Notes: a model not told the origin generated them from the letters alone. A stretch of DNA of 62,831 nucleotides from an uncultured Alphaproteobacteria bacterium (GCA_902547955.1 CACCPY010000009.1:1-62831); one strand, 5' to 3'; counted from the first letter of the stretch, positions 39,301 to 48,841 are shown. Program-made: numbers and translations.

Positions 39301-39765
39301 ATTGCCTTGATTTCAGAAAAAAATGAAAGAAAATCAAAAATAGGAAAAAAATTTTGTTTTTTAAAATTTTCAGATGATACTGGAGATATTGATACAATTT
39401 GCTTTTCCGAAGTTTTAGAAAATTTAAATTTTGATTTAGTTGAAGGCAAAATTGTTTGCGCAAGTCTTGTATTACAGACTATGAGGGAGACAAAAAAGTA
39501 CGTTGTTGCTTCATTATCTGATATTGAAAAAATAGAGTCAAAAAAAAAATTTGAAATTCTAATCAATTCTAATTCAATAGATTATGAGCAGTTTAAAAAT
39601 TTTTTTAAAAAAAGTAGTACAGGAGATAGTGAATTGTTTTTTAAAATTCTTTATAATCAATACAAAGTAGAAATTAAAAGCGATAGATTGTTTCAATTTA
39701 ATTTTAATGAGATATCTAATCTAAAAAAAATTGAAGGTGTGTTGGATGTTTCGCAAATAAATTAA
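36358..39765 (+). CDS. dnaE: DNA polymerase III alpha subunit
   Basis: 1135 residues, standard size, TTG start (36358) just inside lolD. The replicative polymerase catalytic subunit. The N-terminal PHP domain begins FIHLRNYTQYSL (7-18). The palm has GPGRGSGAGSLVAWC and PDFDIDF with D394, D396 and D398 region acidic metal ligands; HASTHAAGIVIS and the FNKSHAAAYAMIAYQTAYLKA helix-hairpin-helix region follow, then an OB fold near the C-terminus. Overlap with lolD implies translational coupling. Confidence 0.96.
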   Translation: MKSSQKFIHLRNYTQYSLSKGAIKVKDLVNKCLKSKIPAIGISDFGNLFGSMEFSLECKANGIQPIIGCNIYLVDNNFENGYLLLIAKNELGFKNLSRLVTISYLENSKENYPYISFNDLLNHSSGLICLAGGEFGFISKNYSRERISKVNEAIKRLNEIFCNDFFLEIQKDLSKNKELHSFLITQSISKNIPLVATNENFFLDKSFYESHDALLSISEQKYLDSEDRLKSDRNFCFKEDHEIVSDFKKLPDALENTVMIARKCSFFLEEKNPKLPKINVENNDENSFLKKKSFEGLERRLKRNSVNKQCYEIYKDRLNFELNTIIKMGFASYFLIVSDFINWAKQNFIPVGPGRGSGAGSLVAWCLFITNLDPIKFGLLFERFLNPERVSLPDFDIDFCMDKRDEVIKYVQKKYGESNVAQIITFGSFQARAAIRDVGRVMQLPLFQVDEICKMIPFNPAQQISLSDVIAKDDKIKKIIASEPNIKKLFDVSKNLEGLLRHASTHAAGIVISDEDLTKSLPLYKDPKSVVAVTQFSMKYVEKIGLIKFDFLGLKTLTVINETVLYLKKQGINLDLENILLNDKKTFALLKNGDTTGVFQLEGLGMRETLKNIIPDRFEDLIAVVSLYRPGPMDNIQTYINRKQKKEKYEYIHKELKNILDETYGIMVYQEQVMLIAQKVAGFSLAKADLLRRAMGKKIKSEMIAQKNSFVFGCEKNGLKNERALELFDEIEKFAGYGFNKSHAAAYAMIAYQTAYLKANYPLEFLCSLMNCDIGNFDKISSYINEVKKSDFKIFNPDINESEAHFQVIYDDKKNPIGIRYGLSAIKNIGENSVLEIIEERKKNGKFISLVDLLKRVNNSALNKKIIEALIFSNSLISLEKNQYFLLDKMEEIILFNVNYHKNNFKNQNNLFSENNDDNIFNSFGYQNLEASEKLEFEFKAFGFYLSEHPTKLHKGLLKEKKYSDIKDLLDNKDNKINRKIIALISEKNERKSKIGKKFCFLKFSDDTGDIDTICFSEVLENLNFDLVEGKIVCASLVLQTMRETKKYVVASLSDIEKIESKKKFEILINSNSIDYEQFKNFFKKSSTGDSELFFKILYNQYKVEIKSDRLFQFNFNEISNLKKIEGVLDVSQIN

Positions 39766-39817
39766 AAAAAGTATTGATAATCGTAAATAAAAATGTAAAT
39801 TCACAAAGTATTTCAAA

Positions 39818-39850
39818 CACACAACAACTCTGGTGATATGATGTTGTGTG
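39818..39850 (+). promoter_or_regulatory. Structured leader of rpsB
   Basis: CACACAACA (39818-39826) and TGTTGTGTG (39842-39850) form a perfect 9-bp stem around a 15-nt loop. It lies 20 nt before the rpsB ATG in a 105-nt leader, the longest non-coding gap in this half of the window. Leaders of rpsB bind S2 and autoregulate in several bacteria, so the same is inferred here. A TTGATA (39774-39779) is a possible -35 element. Confidence 0.55.
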
Positions 39851-39870
39851 AATGTAAAACCGGAGTGAAT

Positions 39871-40584
39871 ATGACAAAAATTTCAATTAAAGATCTTCTT
39901 GATGCAGGGATCCATTTTGGTCACAGGAAAAATAGGTGGAATCCTAAGATGTCTGAATATATCTTTGGACATAGAAATGGTATACATATAATAGATTTGC
40001 AAAAAACTGTTATCTACTTTAACGAAGCTTTAAAAGTTATAAAAGATTATGCATCTAACGGAAAAAATATTCTATTTATTGGTACAAAAAGACAAGCCTC
40101 AGAAATAATTGAGAAATATGCTCTAGATTGTAATCAGTACTTTATAAACAAGCGCTGGTTAGGTGGGATGTTAACTAACTGGGATACTATACAGAATTCA
40201 ATCAAAAGATTAAAAAAAATTGAAGACATTCTTGAGAATAAAATTAATTCTTACACAAAAAAAGAGGTTTTGAGGTTTGAAAATTCTGCTCAAAAGCTAA
40301 ATAAAGCTCTTGGCGGTATAAAAAACATGGTGGGAAAACCAGATATTCTTTTTATAATTGATACGAATAAAGAAATATTGGCCGTTAAGGAAGCAAACAA
40401 AATGGGTATACCTATTGTTGCAGTTATTGACTCAAACTCTGATCCAGAAGGAATAGACTTTCCAATACCTGGGAATGATGATGCAATCAGATCAATAGAA
40501 TATTATTGCAACACAATTTCACAGACAATAAAGAGTAGTTCCAAAAATAAAGATGATAATCAAGGCTCTAGTAATGTCAGTTAA
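39871..40584 (+). CDS. rpsB: 30S ribosomal protein S2
   Basis: 237 residues from the ATG at 39871, 7 nt after a GGAGTGA ribosome-binding site; longer frames to 39838 overlap the leader hairpin and lack conservation. ISIKDLLDAGIHFGHRKNRWNP is a hallmark of S2, followed by a coiled-coil insertion (about 100-150) and the typical IPIVAVIDSNSDPEGIDFPIP. S2 joins the small subunit late and recruits S1. It overlaps tsf by 11 nt, an unusual compression. Confidence 0.97.
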   Translation: MTKISIKDLLDAGIHFGHRKNRWNPKMSEYIFGHRNGIHIIDLQKTVIYFNEALKVIKDYASNGKNILFIGTKRQASEIIEKYALDCNQYFINKRWLGGMLTNWDTIQNSIKRLKKIEDILENKINSYTKKEVLRFENSAQKLNKALGGIKNMVGKPDILFIIDTNKEILAVKEANKMGIPIVAVIDSNSDPEGIDFPIPGNDDAIRSIEYYCNTISQTIKSSSKNKDDNQGSSNVS

Positions 40585-41446
40585 ACCAGAAAATATTAAA
40601 TTACTTAGGGAAAAAACTGGTGCTGGTATGATGGATTGTAAATCAGCATTAAACGAAACTGATGGTGATTTAGAAAGAGCTGAAGAGTGGCTGAGAAAAA
40701 AAGGTATTAATACCGCACAAAAAAAATCTGCACGTGAAGCCTCAGAAGGTTTGATAACAGTTTCGATAAAAGATTCATGTGGTGTAATTATTGAGATAAA
40801 TTCTGAAACAGATTTCGTTGCTAGAAATGAAAATTTCCAAAAGTTTTGTCTAGATATTACTAATTTATGTTTGATTAAAAAAATAGACGATAAAGAATCA
40901 CTTTTAAAGACTGAATTCAGTGATTCTGGTAAAACAGTTGAAGATGAACTTACAAATGTTATATCCAAACTTGGTGAAAATATTGTTATAAAAAAATTAA
41001 ACTACGAATTTAAAAAGGGTTTTTTTTTTCAAAAATATTTACATAGTGCAATTTCAGAAAATTCTGGAAAAATTGGTGTAATGTTATCTTTTAATGCAAA
41101 ACACTTTAATGAAAAAGTTGATTTGTTTTCAAAACAACTATGCATGCACATTGCGGCTAGCGACCCTATTGCAATGGAAGTAGAAAATCTAGACCAAGAA
41201 ATTATAAATAAAGAAAGAGCAATTTATCATGAACAACTAAAATCTTCAGGTAAGCCAGATAATATTTTAGAAAAAATAGTAGACGGAAAGATTAAAAAGT
41301 TTTACACAGAGGTTTGTCTGCTTGAACAAATCTTTGTTATTGATAATAAAACCCCCATCAAAGAATCCATCATTAATTTTAATAAAGAAAATAACGACGA
41401 TTTTAAAATTAATAATTTTATTATGTATAAACTTGGTCAGGATTAA
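40574..41446 (+). CDS. tsf: Elongation factor Ts
   Basis: 290 residues from the ATG at 40574, which gives the conserved N-terminus [20 protein letters not shown]; a longer start at 40553 is unlikely. Guanine-nucleotide exchange factor for EF-Tu. [12 protein letters not shown] and [10 protein letters not shown] (EF-Tu contact) are visible. The start lies inside rpsB, so translation of the two is probably coupled. Confidence 0.97.
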   Translation: MSVKPENIKLLREKTGAGMMDCKSALNETDGDLERAEEWLRKKGINTAQKKSAREASEGLITVSIKDSCGVIIEINSETDFVARNENFQKFCLDITNLCLIKKIDDKESLLKTEFSDSGKTVEDELTNVISKLGENIVIKKLNYEFKKGFFFQKYLHSAISENSGKIGVMLSFNAKHFNEKVDLFSKQLCMHIAASDPIAMEVENLDQEIINKERAIYHEQLKSSGKPDNILEKIVDGKIKKFYTEVCLLEQIFVIDNKTPIKESIINFNKENNDDFKINNFIMYKLGQD

Positions 41447-41457
41447 ATTTAGTAATT

Positions 41458-42171
41458 TTGAAAAATTTTAAGAACAAACACATCATGCTTAAGCTCTCTG
41501 GAGAAGCATTGATGGGTAATAAAGAATTCGGCATAGACCTAGTAACTATTAAATCTATAACTAAACAGATTTCATTGATTTATAAAAAGGGAATTAAAAT
41601 CTCTCTTGTCGTAGGAGGAGGAAATATATTTAGAGGTATTTCTGCTTCATCAGATGGTATGGATAGATCATCTGCTGACTATACTGGAATGTTGGCAACA
41701 GTAATAAATTCTTTAATACTTCAAAACTCTTTAGAGCAAAAGGGTGTCCCAACTAGAGTTTTGTCAGCTATAAAGATGGACACGGTATGTGAACCTTATA
41801 TTAGAAGAAGAGCCATTAGACACATAGAAAAAAAAAGAATAGTTATATTTGCAGCTGGAATAGGAAATCCTTTTTTCACAACTGACACTGCAGCTGCACT
41901 TAGAGCATCAGAGATGAAATGTGATATTTTATTCAAAGCAACTAAGGTCGATGGAATTTATGATAAAGATCCTAAATTTAATAAAAATGCAAAAAAGTTA
42001 TATGACCTAAATTATGATTATGTTATTAATAATAATCTAAAGATTATGGATACAGCATCAATATCATTAGCTAAGGAAAATAATATTCCAATTTTAGTTT
42101 TTTCAATACTTGAAAAAGATTCCTTAACAAAAATTATAGAAGGAAAAGGATCATACACAATTATCGATTAG
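41458..42171 (+). CDS. pyrH: Uridylate kinase
   Basis: 237 residues, TTG start (41458); an internal ATG nine codons later (MLKLSGEAL) is the alternative. Phosphorylates UMP to UDP as a GTP-activated hexamer. [29 protein letters not shown] and [12 protein letters not shown] are family signatures. Between tsf and frr, as in most bacteria. Confidence 0.96.
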   Translation: MKNFKNKHIMLKLSGEALMGNKEFGIDLVTIKSITKQISLIYKKGIKISLVVGGGNIFRGISASSDGMDRSSADYTGMLATVINSLILQNSLEQKGVPTRVLSAIKMDTVCEPYIRRRAIRHIEKKRIVIFAAGIGNPFFTTDTAAALRASEMKCDILFKATKVDGIYDKDPKFNKNAKKLYDLNYDYVINNNLKIMDTASISLAKENNIPILVFSILEKDSLTKIIEGKGSYTIID

Positions 42172-42177
42172 TTTATT

Positions 42178-42729
42178 ATGATTAACTTAAATGAATATGA
42201 AACAAAAATGAATAAGTCTGTTGAGGTTTTAAAAAGAGAATTCAACGGATTAAGAACAGGAAGAGCATCAGTTTCTTTGCTTGACTCAATACATGTTGAG
42301 GCTTACGGAGGTAATGTGCCGTTAAATCAAGTTTCTAATATTAGTGTTCCAGAACCTAGACTATTAACGGTTCAAGTCTGGGATGAATCCTTGATTAATT
42401 TGGTTGAAAGTAAAATAAGAAATTCTGATTTAGGGCTAAACCCTATGTTGGAGGGAAATTTGATTAGAATTCCTATACCAGAGTTATCTGAGGAAAGAAG
42501 AATAGAGTTAGTAAAAATTGCTTCAAAGTATTCAGAAGAATGTAAGGTATCAATTAGAAATGTTAGAAGAGAAGCTATGGAAAAAATTAAAAATTTTGAA
42601 AAAAATAAGGAAATATCAAAAGATGAATCATTTAAATTTTCTGATCAAGTACAAGAAATTACTGATAAACTAATAGAACAAATAGAGTTGTTGTTTAGCG
42701 AGAAAGAAAAAGATATCCTTAGAGTATAA
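42178..42729 (+). CDS. frr: Ribosome recycling factor
   Basis: 183 residues, standard RRF length. With EF-G it splits post-termination ribosomes. FNGLRTGRAS (22-31), VPEPRLLTVQVWD (56-68), EGNLIRIPIPELSEERR (90-106) and VSIRNVRREA with the ribosome-contact arginines are intact. The window also holds a very divergent RRF-like gene at 3-596. One-nt overlap with uppS. Confidence 0.98.
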   Translation: MINLNEYETKMNKSVEVLKREFNGLRTGRASVSLLDSIHVEAYGGNVPLNQVSNISVPEPRLLTVQVWDESLINLVESKIRNSDLGLNPMLEGNLIRIPIPELSEERRIELVKIASKYSEECKVSIRNVRREAMEKIKNFEKNKEISKDESFKFSDQVQEITDKLIEQIELLFSEKEKDILRV

Positions 42730-43430
42730 TGGCTTTCAGTCAAAGTTATACAAAATTACTTCCTACGCACGTCGCTTTTATAATGGATGGTAATAGAAGA
42801 TGGGCAAAAAAAAAGAAATTACCAGTCATAGAAGGACATAAAATGGGTTCAGAAATTATAAAGAAAATAGTGGTAAAATCGTTAAAACTAGGAATCAAGT
42901 ATCTAACTTTTTATGGTTTTTCAACGGAAAATTGGAATAGAAGTAAAAGTGAAGTTCTTAAATTACAAAGTTTACTTGAGTTCTACTTAGATTCGGAATT
43001 AGATAATTTTAAAAATAAAAAAATTAATTTTTCTTTCATTGGTGACATTAGCAGATTTAGCTCTGTTGTTAGAAAAAAATTAGTTAACCTAAAAAAAATA
43101 ACATCTAACTTTTCAAAACTTTTTTTTGTTCTGGCTTTGGGCTACGGTTCAAGAGATGAGATTCTTTACGCCGTGAAAAAAGTCAAAAAAAACATAAACA
43201 AGATTAATGAAAATGATATAAGTAAAAATTTGATGACGTCTAAACTCCCTGATCCAGACTTAGTTATAAGAACATCAGGTGAAAAAAGATTGTCTAATTT
43301 TCTTTTATGGCAAATTGCGTATTCAGAGTTATATTTTACCAAAACCCTTTGGCCTGATTTTAATACGTCTAGATATTCTTTAGCTCTAAAAAATTATGTA
43401 AGTAGAAAAAGAAGATTTGGAGGAGATTGA
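42729..43430 (+). CDS. uppS: Undecaprenyl diphosphate synthase
   Basis: 233 residues. Adds eight isopentenyl units to farnesyl diphosphate, producing the carrier lipid precursor for peptidoglycan. HVAFIMDGNRRWAKKK has catalytic D19, then FYGFSTENWNRS, and the late DLVIRTSGEKRLSNFLLWQ and SELYFTKTLWPDF are diagnostic for cis-prenyltransferases. The 3' end carries the GGAGGAG ribosome-binding site of cdsA. Confidence 0.97.
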   Translation: MAFSQSYTKLLPTHVAFIMDGNRRWAKKKKLPVIEGHKMGSEIIKKIVVKSLKLGIKYLTFYGFSTENWNRSKSEVLKLQSLLEFYLDSELDNFKNKKINFSFIGDISRFSSVVRKKLVNLKKITSNFSKLFFVLALGYGSRDEILYAVKKVKKNINKINENDISKNLMTSKLPDPDLVIRTSGEKRLSNFLLWQIAYSELYFTKTLWPDFNTSRYSLALKNYVSRKRRFGGD

Positions 43431-43431
43431 C

Positions 43432-44259
43432 TTGCAAAATTTAATATTGAGGACAATTTCAAGCTTTTTTTTGTTTTTTTTTTTTTACTCTATTCTTGGA
43501 GAAATTAAACAATTGTTTGTTTTATCTATATATTTTTTGATTTCAATGAGTGTTTGGGAATTTTTAAGATTATCAAGTTTTCGTCTTATCCAAAATAATT
43601 TACTTGAGAAAACAGGTTTTTTTCTAACAAGACAAAAAATTGATTTTTTTGATCATGTAATAATAATTTTATTAAATTTTTTATGTTTTCTTTTAATTAA
43701 AAATTATATTTATCTATTTTTCATTTCATTTATTTCGTTTTTTATTCTTTTATTCTTACAAAAAATTAGTTTAGAAAAGATTTTTGGAATTTTGTACATT
43801 TCTTTACCCATTTTCTTCATAATACAGCTCAGTAATGAAGAAAATTTTAAAATGTACATTTTCTTCATAATCTTTTATTCAATTACTACTGATGTTTCTT
43901 CTTTTTTGGTTGGAAAAATGTTTGGAGGAATGAAACTTGCTCCCAAGATTAGTCCAGGTAAAACTTTGTCGGGCTCGTTAGGTGGTATAATATTACCACT
44001 TTTTTTTAGTTTAATTTTTTTTTCTAATTCTGAAGTTTCTTTTTTTTTAATTTCCGTCACTTCTTTTTTATTTTCATTGATTGTTCAAATAGGAGATTTA
44101 ATTGAGTCTTCTTTTAAAAGATATTGTTTTGTGAAAGAAAGTAGTAATTTAATTCCAGGTCATGGTGGTGTTTTAGATAGGTTTGACGGCTTTTTATTAT
44201 TGACTTCTTTTGTTTATATTTTAAAGATTTTCAATTTTAATTTTTACTTTATAATATAA
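43432..44259 (+). CDS. cdsA: Phosphatidate cytidylyltransferase
   Basis: About 275 residues. TTG at 43432 is chosen because GGAGGAG lies just upstream at the right distance; a TTG at 43417 precedes that site. The protein makes CDP-diacylglycerol from phosphatidate and CTP, and has about seven membrane helices. The signature is near the C-terminus: QIGDLIESSFKRY and NLIPGHGGVLDRFD. The N-terminus contains a 13-nt T run (43474-43486). It starts 1 nt after uppS. Confidence 0.93.
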   Translation: MQNLILRTISSFFLFFFFYSILGEIKQLFVLSIYFLISMSVWEFLRLSSFRLIQNNLLEKTGFFLTRQKIDFFDHVIIILLNFLCFLLIKNYIYLFFISFISFFILLFLQKISLEKIFGILYISLPIFFIIQLSNEENFKMYIFFIIFYSITTDVSSFLVGKMFGGMKLAPKISPGKTLSGSLGGIILPLFFSLIFFSNSEVSFFLISVTSFLFSLIVQIGDLIESSFKRYCFVKESSNLIPGHGGVLDRFDGFLLLTSFVYILKIFNFNFYFII

Positions 44260-44270
44260 ATTTAGTTGGA

Positions 44271-45431
44271 ATGAAAAAAAAAATTACAATTTTTGGGTCT
44301 ACGGGATCAATCGGATTATCAACACTTGATATCATTAGTCAACACAGTGACAAGTACGAGATTGTTGGCTTAAGCATAAATAATAATTATGAAAAATTAC
44401 TTGAGCAAGTTTCAGCCTTTAAGCCTAAGATAGTATCCATTAAAGACACCAAGTCCTTTGAAAAATTTAAAAATAGAAATACCTTAAAAAATCTAAAAAT
44501 ATTAAATGGAAGTGACTCTTTTGATGATATTCTAAATTATGAAACTGATATTGTAGTGGCTGCTATTACGGGGTCAGCTGGACTACTTCCAGTTGTTGGA
44601 GCTGCAAAAAGAGGTATAACTATAGCCTTGGCTAATAAAGAAAGTTTAGTTTGTTCTGGATCCTTGGTAACTACATTAGCAAAAAAAAATGGTTCAATGA
44701 TTTTGCCCGTAGATTCCGAACATAATGCAATTTATCAGGTTTTAGATGTAAAGAACAAGCAGAATGTATCAAAATTAATTTTGACAGCATCAGGTGGTCC
44801 TTTTTTAAATAAGATTACTGAAGAATTACAAAACATTTCTCCAGAAGAAGCCATAAAACACCCAAACTGGACCATGGGAAAAAAAATTTCTGTAGATTCT
44901 GCTACTATGATGAATAAAGGATTAGAACTTATTGAAGCGCATTATCTATTTGACATGCCACACGATAAAATTGATATTGTTGTTCATCCAGAATCTATAA
45001 TTCATTCGTGTGTGGAATATTCTGACGGGTCAATTTTAGCACAAATGGGAAATCCAGATATGAGAACACCAATTTCATATACTCTTGCTTATCCAAATAG
45101 AATACCAACAAGAGTCGAAAAGCTAAAATTAAGTGACATCAAGAAACTCACGTTTTATGAGCCTAATTTTTTAAAATTTCCATGTCTCGAACTTGCTTAT
45201 TCCTCATTAAAAATTAAAAAGAGTGCACCAACCGTGCTAAATGCTGCAAATGAAATTGCTGTTGACGCTTTTCTAAAAAAGAAGATTTCTTTTTTATCAA
45301 TACACAGGATTGTTGAAAAAACTTTAAATAAAGCTTCAATTTCTGATATTAATAGTATAAAAGATGTAGTAGACGTTGATACTGAATCAAGGAGAATTGC
45401 TACGGAATTTATAACTAACTATAGAATCTGA
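44271..45431 (+). CDS. dxr: 1-deoxy-D-xylulose 5-phosphate reductoisomerase
   Basis: 386 residues. Second step of the non-mevalonate isoprenoid pathway, NADPH-dependent. GSTGSIGLSTLDII binds NADPH, ANKESLVCSG and VDSEHNAIYQ form the metal and substrate site, and NWTMGKKISVDSATMMNKG is the fosmidomycin-binding loop. Its product feeds the farnesyl diphosphate used by uppS two genes upstream. Confidence 0.98.
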   Translation: MKKKITIFGSTGSIGLSTLDIISQHSDKYEIVGLSINNNYEKLLEQVSAFKPKIVSIKDTKSFEKFKNRNTLKNLKILNGSDSFDDILNYETDIVVAAITGSAGLLPVVGAAKRGITIALANKESLVCSGSLVTTLAKKNGSMILPVDSEHNAIYQVLDVKNKQNVSKLILTASGGPFLNKITEELQNISPEEAIKHPNWTMGKKISVDSATMMNKGLELIEAHYLFDMPHDKIDIVVHPESIIHSCVEYSDGSILAQMGNPDMRTPISYTLAYPNRIPTRVEKLKLSDIKKLTFYEPNFLKFPCLELAYSSLKIKKSAPTVLNAANEIAVDAFLKKKISFLSIHRIVEKTLNKASISDINSIKDVVDVDTESRRIATEFITNYRI

Positions 45432-45435
45432 TAAC

Positions 45436-46485
45436 ATGTTAGAGATACTAATAAATACAATAATACCCTTTTTATTCATATTAACAGTCTTAGTATTTGT
45501 TCATGAGCTTGGACATTACCTAGCTGCTATCAAAAATGGCGTAAAAGTTGAAGTATTTTCAATTGGTTTTGGTAAAGAGCTTTTTGGGTACACAGATAAA
45601 TCCGGTACAAGATGGAAGTTTTCTCTAGTTCCTTTGGGTGGGTATGTGAAAATGTATGGAGATGCAGATGCAGCCAGTTCAAAGAAAAACAAAAAGGTTA
45701 AAACAGACGATAAATTTTCTTTTCATAATAAATCAATAGCTCAAAGGTCCACGATACTATTTGCGGGTCCTGCTGCAAATTTTATTTTTTCTTTTTTTGT
45801 TTTAGTTTTTATCAATTGTTATTTTGGTTTTAGTGTTACAAAACCGATTATTAGCGAGGTTGAACAAGATAGCCCTGCTTACAATGCAGGATTAAAAGAA
45901 GGTGATATTATTTTAGAAGTTAATGATAAGAAAATTGAAGATTTTAGCTCTTTAAGAGATATTATTGGATCAAGTAGTTCTGATACCCTTAAAATCCTCT
46001 ACAGTAGAAGTAATAAAATAGATTATCTTGAAACTAAAGTCATCAACAAAAAAATAGGTATAAGGGGAACAGTTGAGTCAGTAAAATTAGATATTGTTGA
46101 ATCAATTTTTAAATCAGCATATCAAATATTTTATTTTGTTAAGGTTACATTAATTGGGATATATGAAATGATTTCTGGTTCAAGAGGAACTGAAGACCTT
46201 GGTGGACCAATTAGAATTGCCGAGTTATCTGGTGATTTCTGGAGCAAAGGTGTTCAAAGCACATTATGGTTTATGATGATAATATCTCTAAATCTTGGTC
46301 TAATCAATTTGTTTCCGATTCCAATGCTTGATGGAGGACATTTATTGCTTAACTTTATTGAATATCTTAAAGGTTCGCCATTAAATCAAAAATCCCTAGA
46401 AATAATTCACTCTGTAGGACTGTTTCTCTTACTATCTTTAATGGTTTTTGCTACATATAATGATGTTTTAAGAATTATTAGGTAA
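45436..46485 (+). CDS. rseP: Site-2 intramembrane metalloprotease RseP
   Basis: 349 residues. Zinc protease that cuts membrane-spanning anti-sigma factors and signal peptides. VHELGHY (about 23-29) has the HExxH-type zinc motif in the first helix and NLFPIPMLDGGHLL supplies the third ligand. Only one PDZ domain (AGLKEGDIILEVNDKKI) is seen, versus two in E. coli; single-PDZ forms are common in alphaproteobacteria. Next to bamA, in envelope stress context. Confidence 0.96.
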   Translation: MLEILINTIIPFLFILTVLVFVHELGHYLAAIKNGVKVEVFSIGFGKELFGYTDKSGTRWKFSLVPLGGYVKMYGDADAASSKKNKKVKTDDKFSFHNKSIAQRSTILFAGPAANFIFSFFVLVFINCYFGFSVTKPIISEVEQDSPAYNAGLKEGDIILEVNDKKIEDFSSLRDIIGSSSSDTLKILYSRSNKIDYLETKVINKKIGIRGTVESVKLDIVESIFKSAYQIFYFVKVTLIGIYEMISGSRGTEDLGGPIRIAELSGDFWSKGVQSTLWFMMIISLNLGLINLFPIPMLDGGHLLLNFIEYLKGSPLNQKSLEIIHSVGLFLLLSLMVFATYNDVLRIIR

Positions 46486-46489
46486 TTTA

Positions 46490-48841
46490 ATGTCTTGTTA
46501 TCTAAAAAGATCAAAAGTATTCTTTTTTATACTTTTCTTAACTTCTAGTGCTTTTGCTAATTCTCCAGGTACACCCTCTTCTAGTTACAATAATGACTAC
46601 TATTTCAGTGATAAATCAAAAAATAATATAAATGAAAAGTTAATAAATCAAATTCCAATTCAAACTCCAAATCAGATTATAATTCAGGGTAATAGAAGGC
46701 TAGAGAACGAATTAATTTTAAGATCATCTGGGATTGAAAAGATTGGAACTGATGATAAAAGTCTTAGCTTAGCAATAAAAAATCTCTATAAGACTGGGTA
46801 TTTTGAGGATGTAAAAATTTACAAAGATAAGAATATAATTTTTATTAATGTTAAAGAAAATCCTATAGTTGATCAGATTTCTATAGAAGGAAACAAAGAA
46901 ATAACTGACGATATAATCTTAGCGGAATTAATTACAAAATCCAGAAATGTTTTTTCAACTGATCAGATCAAATTAGATTCAGAAAAAATTTTAACACTTT
47001 ATAAAAGACAAGGTTTTTTTTCAACTTTCGTTGAACCAAAAATTATCCGAGTTGATGAAAATAGAGTTAATTTAGTTTTTGAAGTTTTTGAGGGTAAAGA
47101 GGCTACAATTAAAAAGGTAAATTTTATCAATAATAAAATTTTTTCAGATTCAACTTTAAAAGACATTATCAGCTCATCTGAGTATAGATGGTATGAGTTT
47201 TGGGGAAACAACGATCGTTTTGATAAAGATAGAATTAATTATGACAAAGATCTTTTAAAAAAATATTATTTTGATAATGGTTATATAGATTTTGAAATCA
47301 TTTCTGTTAATTCAAGTTTAGTAGACAATAGAAAAGATTTTATCGTGAACTTTACTCTTTTTGAAGGTAAAAGATATAAAATTACAAATGTTAAATATAA
47401 TTCTTCGATAAGAAATTTAAAAAATGAACAAATTAAGGATTTAGTTGATATTGATGCAGGTGATTGGTTTAGCTCCTTAGAAATAGATAATTCAATAAAA
47501 AAAATAACAGATATAACCTCTCAAATGGGATATGCGTTCGTTGATGTATCTCCAAGAATCAAAAAGTTTGGTGATAACCAGGTGGAAATTACTTTTGAAA
47601 TTCAACAAGGAACAAAAATTTTTATAGATCGAATTAATATAACCGGGAATATTAAAACAAATGATTCGGTTATTAGAAGAGAGTTACAGTTTGTTGAGGG
47701 TGATGCTTATAATCTTTCCAAAATTAAAGAAAGTGAACGAAGAATTAAAGGAACGGGATTATTTGATAATATTGAGATTAAACTAGACGAAATGGTCGGT
47801 ACAAATAAAACTAAAGTTGACGTTAGCGTTGCAGAAAGATCAACTGGTCAGTTTACTGTAGGTGCTGGTTTTTCCTCTCTTGACGGTGCTCTGGGTAACA
47901 TTGGAATTAAAGAATCTAATTTATTTGGTGAAGCAAAAGAACTAGGTCTTAATTTAGGACTATCAACTAGAAGGTCAGAAATTGACCTGTCCTATACAGA
48001 TCCTTATTTTCTTAATAGAGACCTTGCAGCTGGCATCGATATTTTTAATGTTAGAAGAAATCAAAAAACGTATAGTGGTTATAAACATAATATCATTGGC
48101 TTTAAACTAAGATCTGGTTTTGAGATAATTGATAATCTAAGGTATTTTTCCAGTTATACTTTAAAAAGAGACAAAATACATGACATCGACAATAATACTT
48201 CCATATATATTCAAGCACAAGAGGGAAAAAGAGTCACCTCTGTAATAGGTCAAGCCATTCAATATGATAAATTAAATGATAGAATCAATCCTACAGATGG
48301 TTATAGAATAAGATTAGATTTTGATTATTTTGGTTTAGTTGGAGATTCCGAACATATTCTAACAGAATTAAAAATTGCTCATTTTTATAGAATAGCTGAT
48401 GGTTTTGTTCTAGCAAATTTTTTAGAAGGAGGATACATAGGTTCAATCAAGGAGGTTAAAATAAATGATAGGTTTAATCTCAATGGAGATCAGCTAAGAG
48501 GTTTTAAAAACTTAGGAATTGGTCCAAGAGATTCCTCTACCTCTGATGCATTAGGAGGCGAGATTTATTATGTAAATAGAAATGAAATAACTTTTCCATT
48601 AGGCTTACCCGATGACCTTGGAATTGGGGGGCTAATATTTGCCGATATTGGCACAATTTATAATCAATCATCATCTGCGTTGAATATTCATGATGAAAGT
48701 GCACTTAGAGCATCTGCAGGTATTGGTATATCTTGGGTTTCACCTTTTGGTCCAGTTAAGTTCTACTTATCAAAAGCACTTATGAAAGAAAATTATGATA
48801 AAAAAGAGATTTTTAGATTTAGTTTTGGTACAACATATTAA
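46490..48841 (+). CDS. bamA: Outer membrane assembly factor BamA
   Basis: 783 residues. Signal peptide 1 to about 24 (FFILFLTSSAFA), then five POTRA domains (about 45-425; for example IIIQGNRRLENELILRSSG), and a 16-strand Omp85 barrel to the end. The terminal residues FRFSFGTTY end in an aromatic residue, as an outer-membrane barrel should. It inserts beta-barrel proteins. The barrel contains the VRF/I-like R.D.D.. segment of strand loops. Core gene, directly before skp and lpxD as usual. Confidence 0.97.
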   Translation: MSCYLKRSKVFFFILFLTSSAFANSPGTPSSSYNNDYYFSDKSKNNINEKLINQIPIQTPNQIIIQGNRRLENELILRSSGIEKIGTDDKSLSLAIKNLYKTGYFEDVKIYKDKNIIFINVKENPIVDQISIEGNKEITDDIILAELITKSRNVFSTDQIKLDSEKILTLYKRQGFFSTFVEPKIIRVDENRVNLVFEVFEGKEATIKKVNFINNKIFSDSTLKDIISSSEYRWYEFWGNNDRFDKDRINYDKDLLKKYYFDNGYIDFEIISVNSSLVDNRKDFIVNFTLFEGKRYKITNVKYNSSIRNLKNEQIKDLVDIDAGDWFSSLEIDNSIKKITDITSQMGYAFVDVSPRIKKFGDNQVEITFEIQQGTKIFIDRINITGNIKTNDSVIRRELQFVEGDAYNLSKIKESERRIKGTGLFDNIEIKLDEMVGTNKTKVDVSVAERSTGQFTVGAGFSSLDGALGNIGIKESNLFGEAKELGLNLGLSTRRSEIDLSYTDPYFLNRDLAAGIDIFNVRRNQKTYSGYKHNIIGFKLRSGFEIIDNLRYFSSYTLKRDKIHDIDNNTSIYIQAQEGKRVTSVIGQAIQYDKLNDRINPTDGYRIRLDFDYFGLVGDSEHILTELKIAHFYRIADGFVLANFLEGGYIGSIKEVKINDRFNLNGDQLRGFKNLGIGPRDSSTSDALGGEIYYVNRNEITFPLGLPDDLGIGGLIFADIGTIYNQSSSALNIHDESALRASAGIGISWVSPFGPVKFYLSKALMKENYDKKEIFRFSFGTTY

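Noticed and set aside
39838-39870. Longer start of rpsB
   Set aside because: The first 11 codons are inside the leader hairpin, and the conserved protein starts at 39871 after GGAGTGA.
40553-40573. Longer start of tsf
   Set aside because: The extra seven residues are not part of EF-Ts; the ATG at 40574 gives the usual N-terminus.
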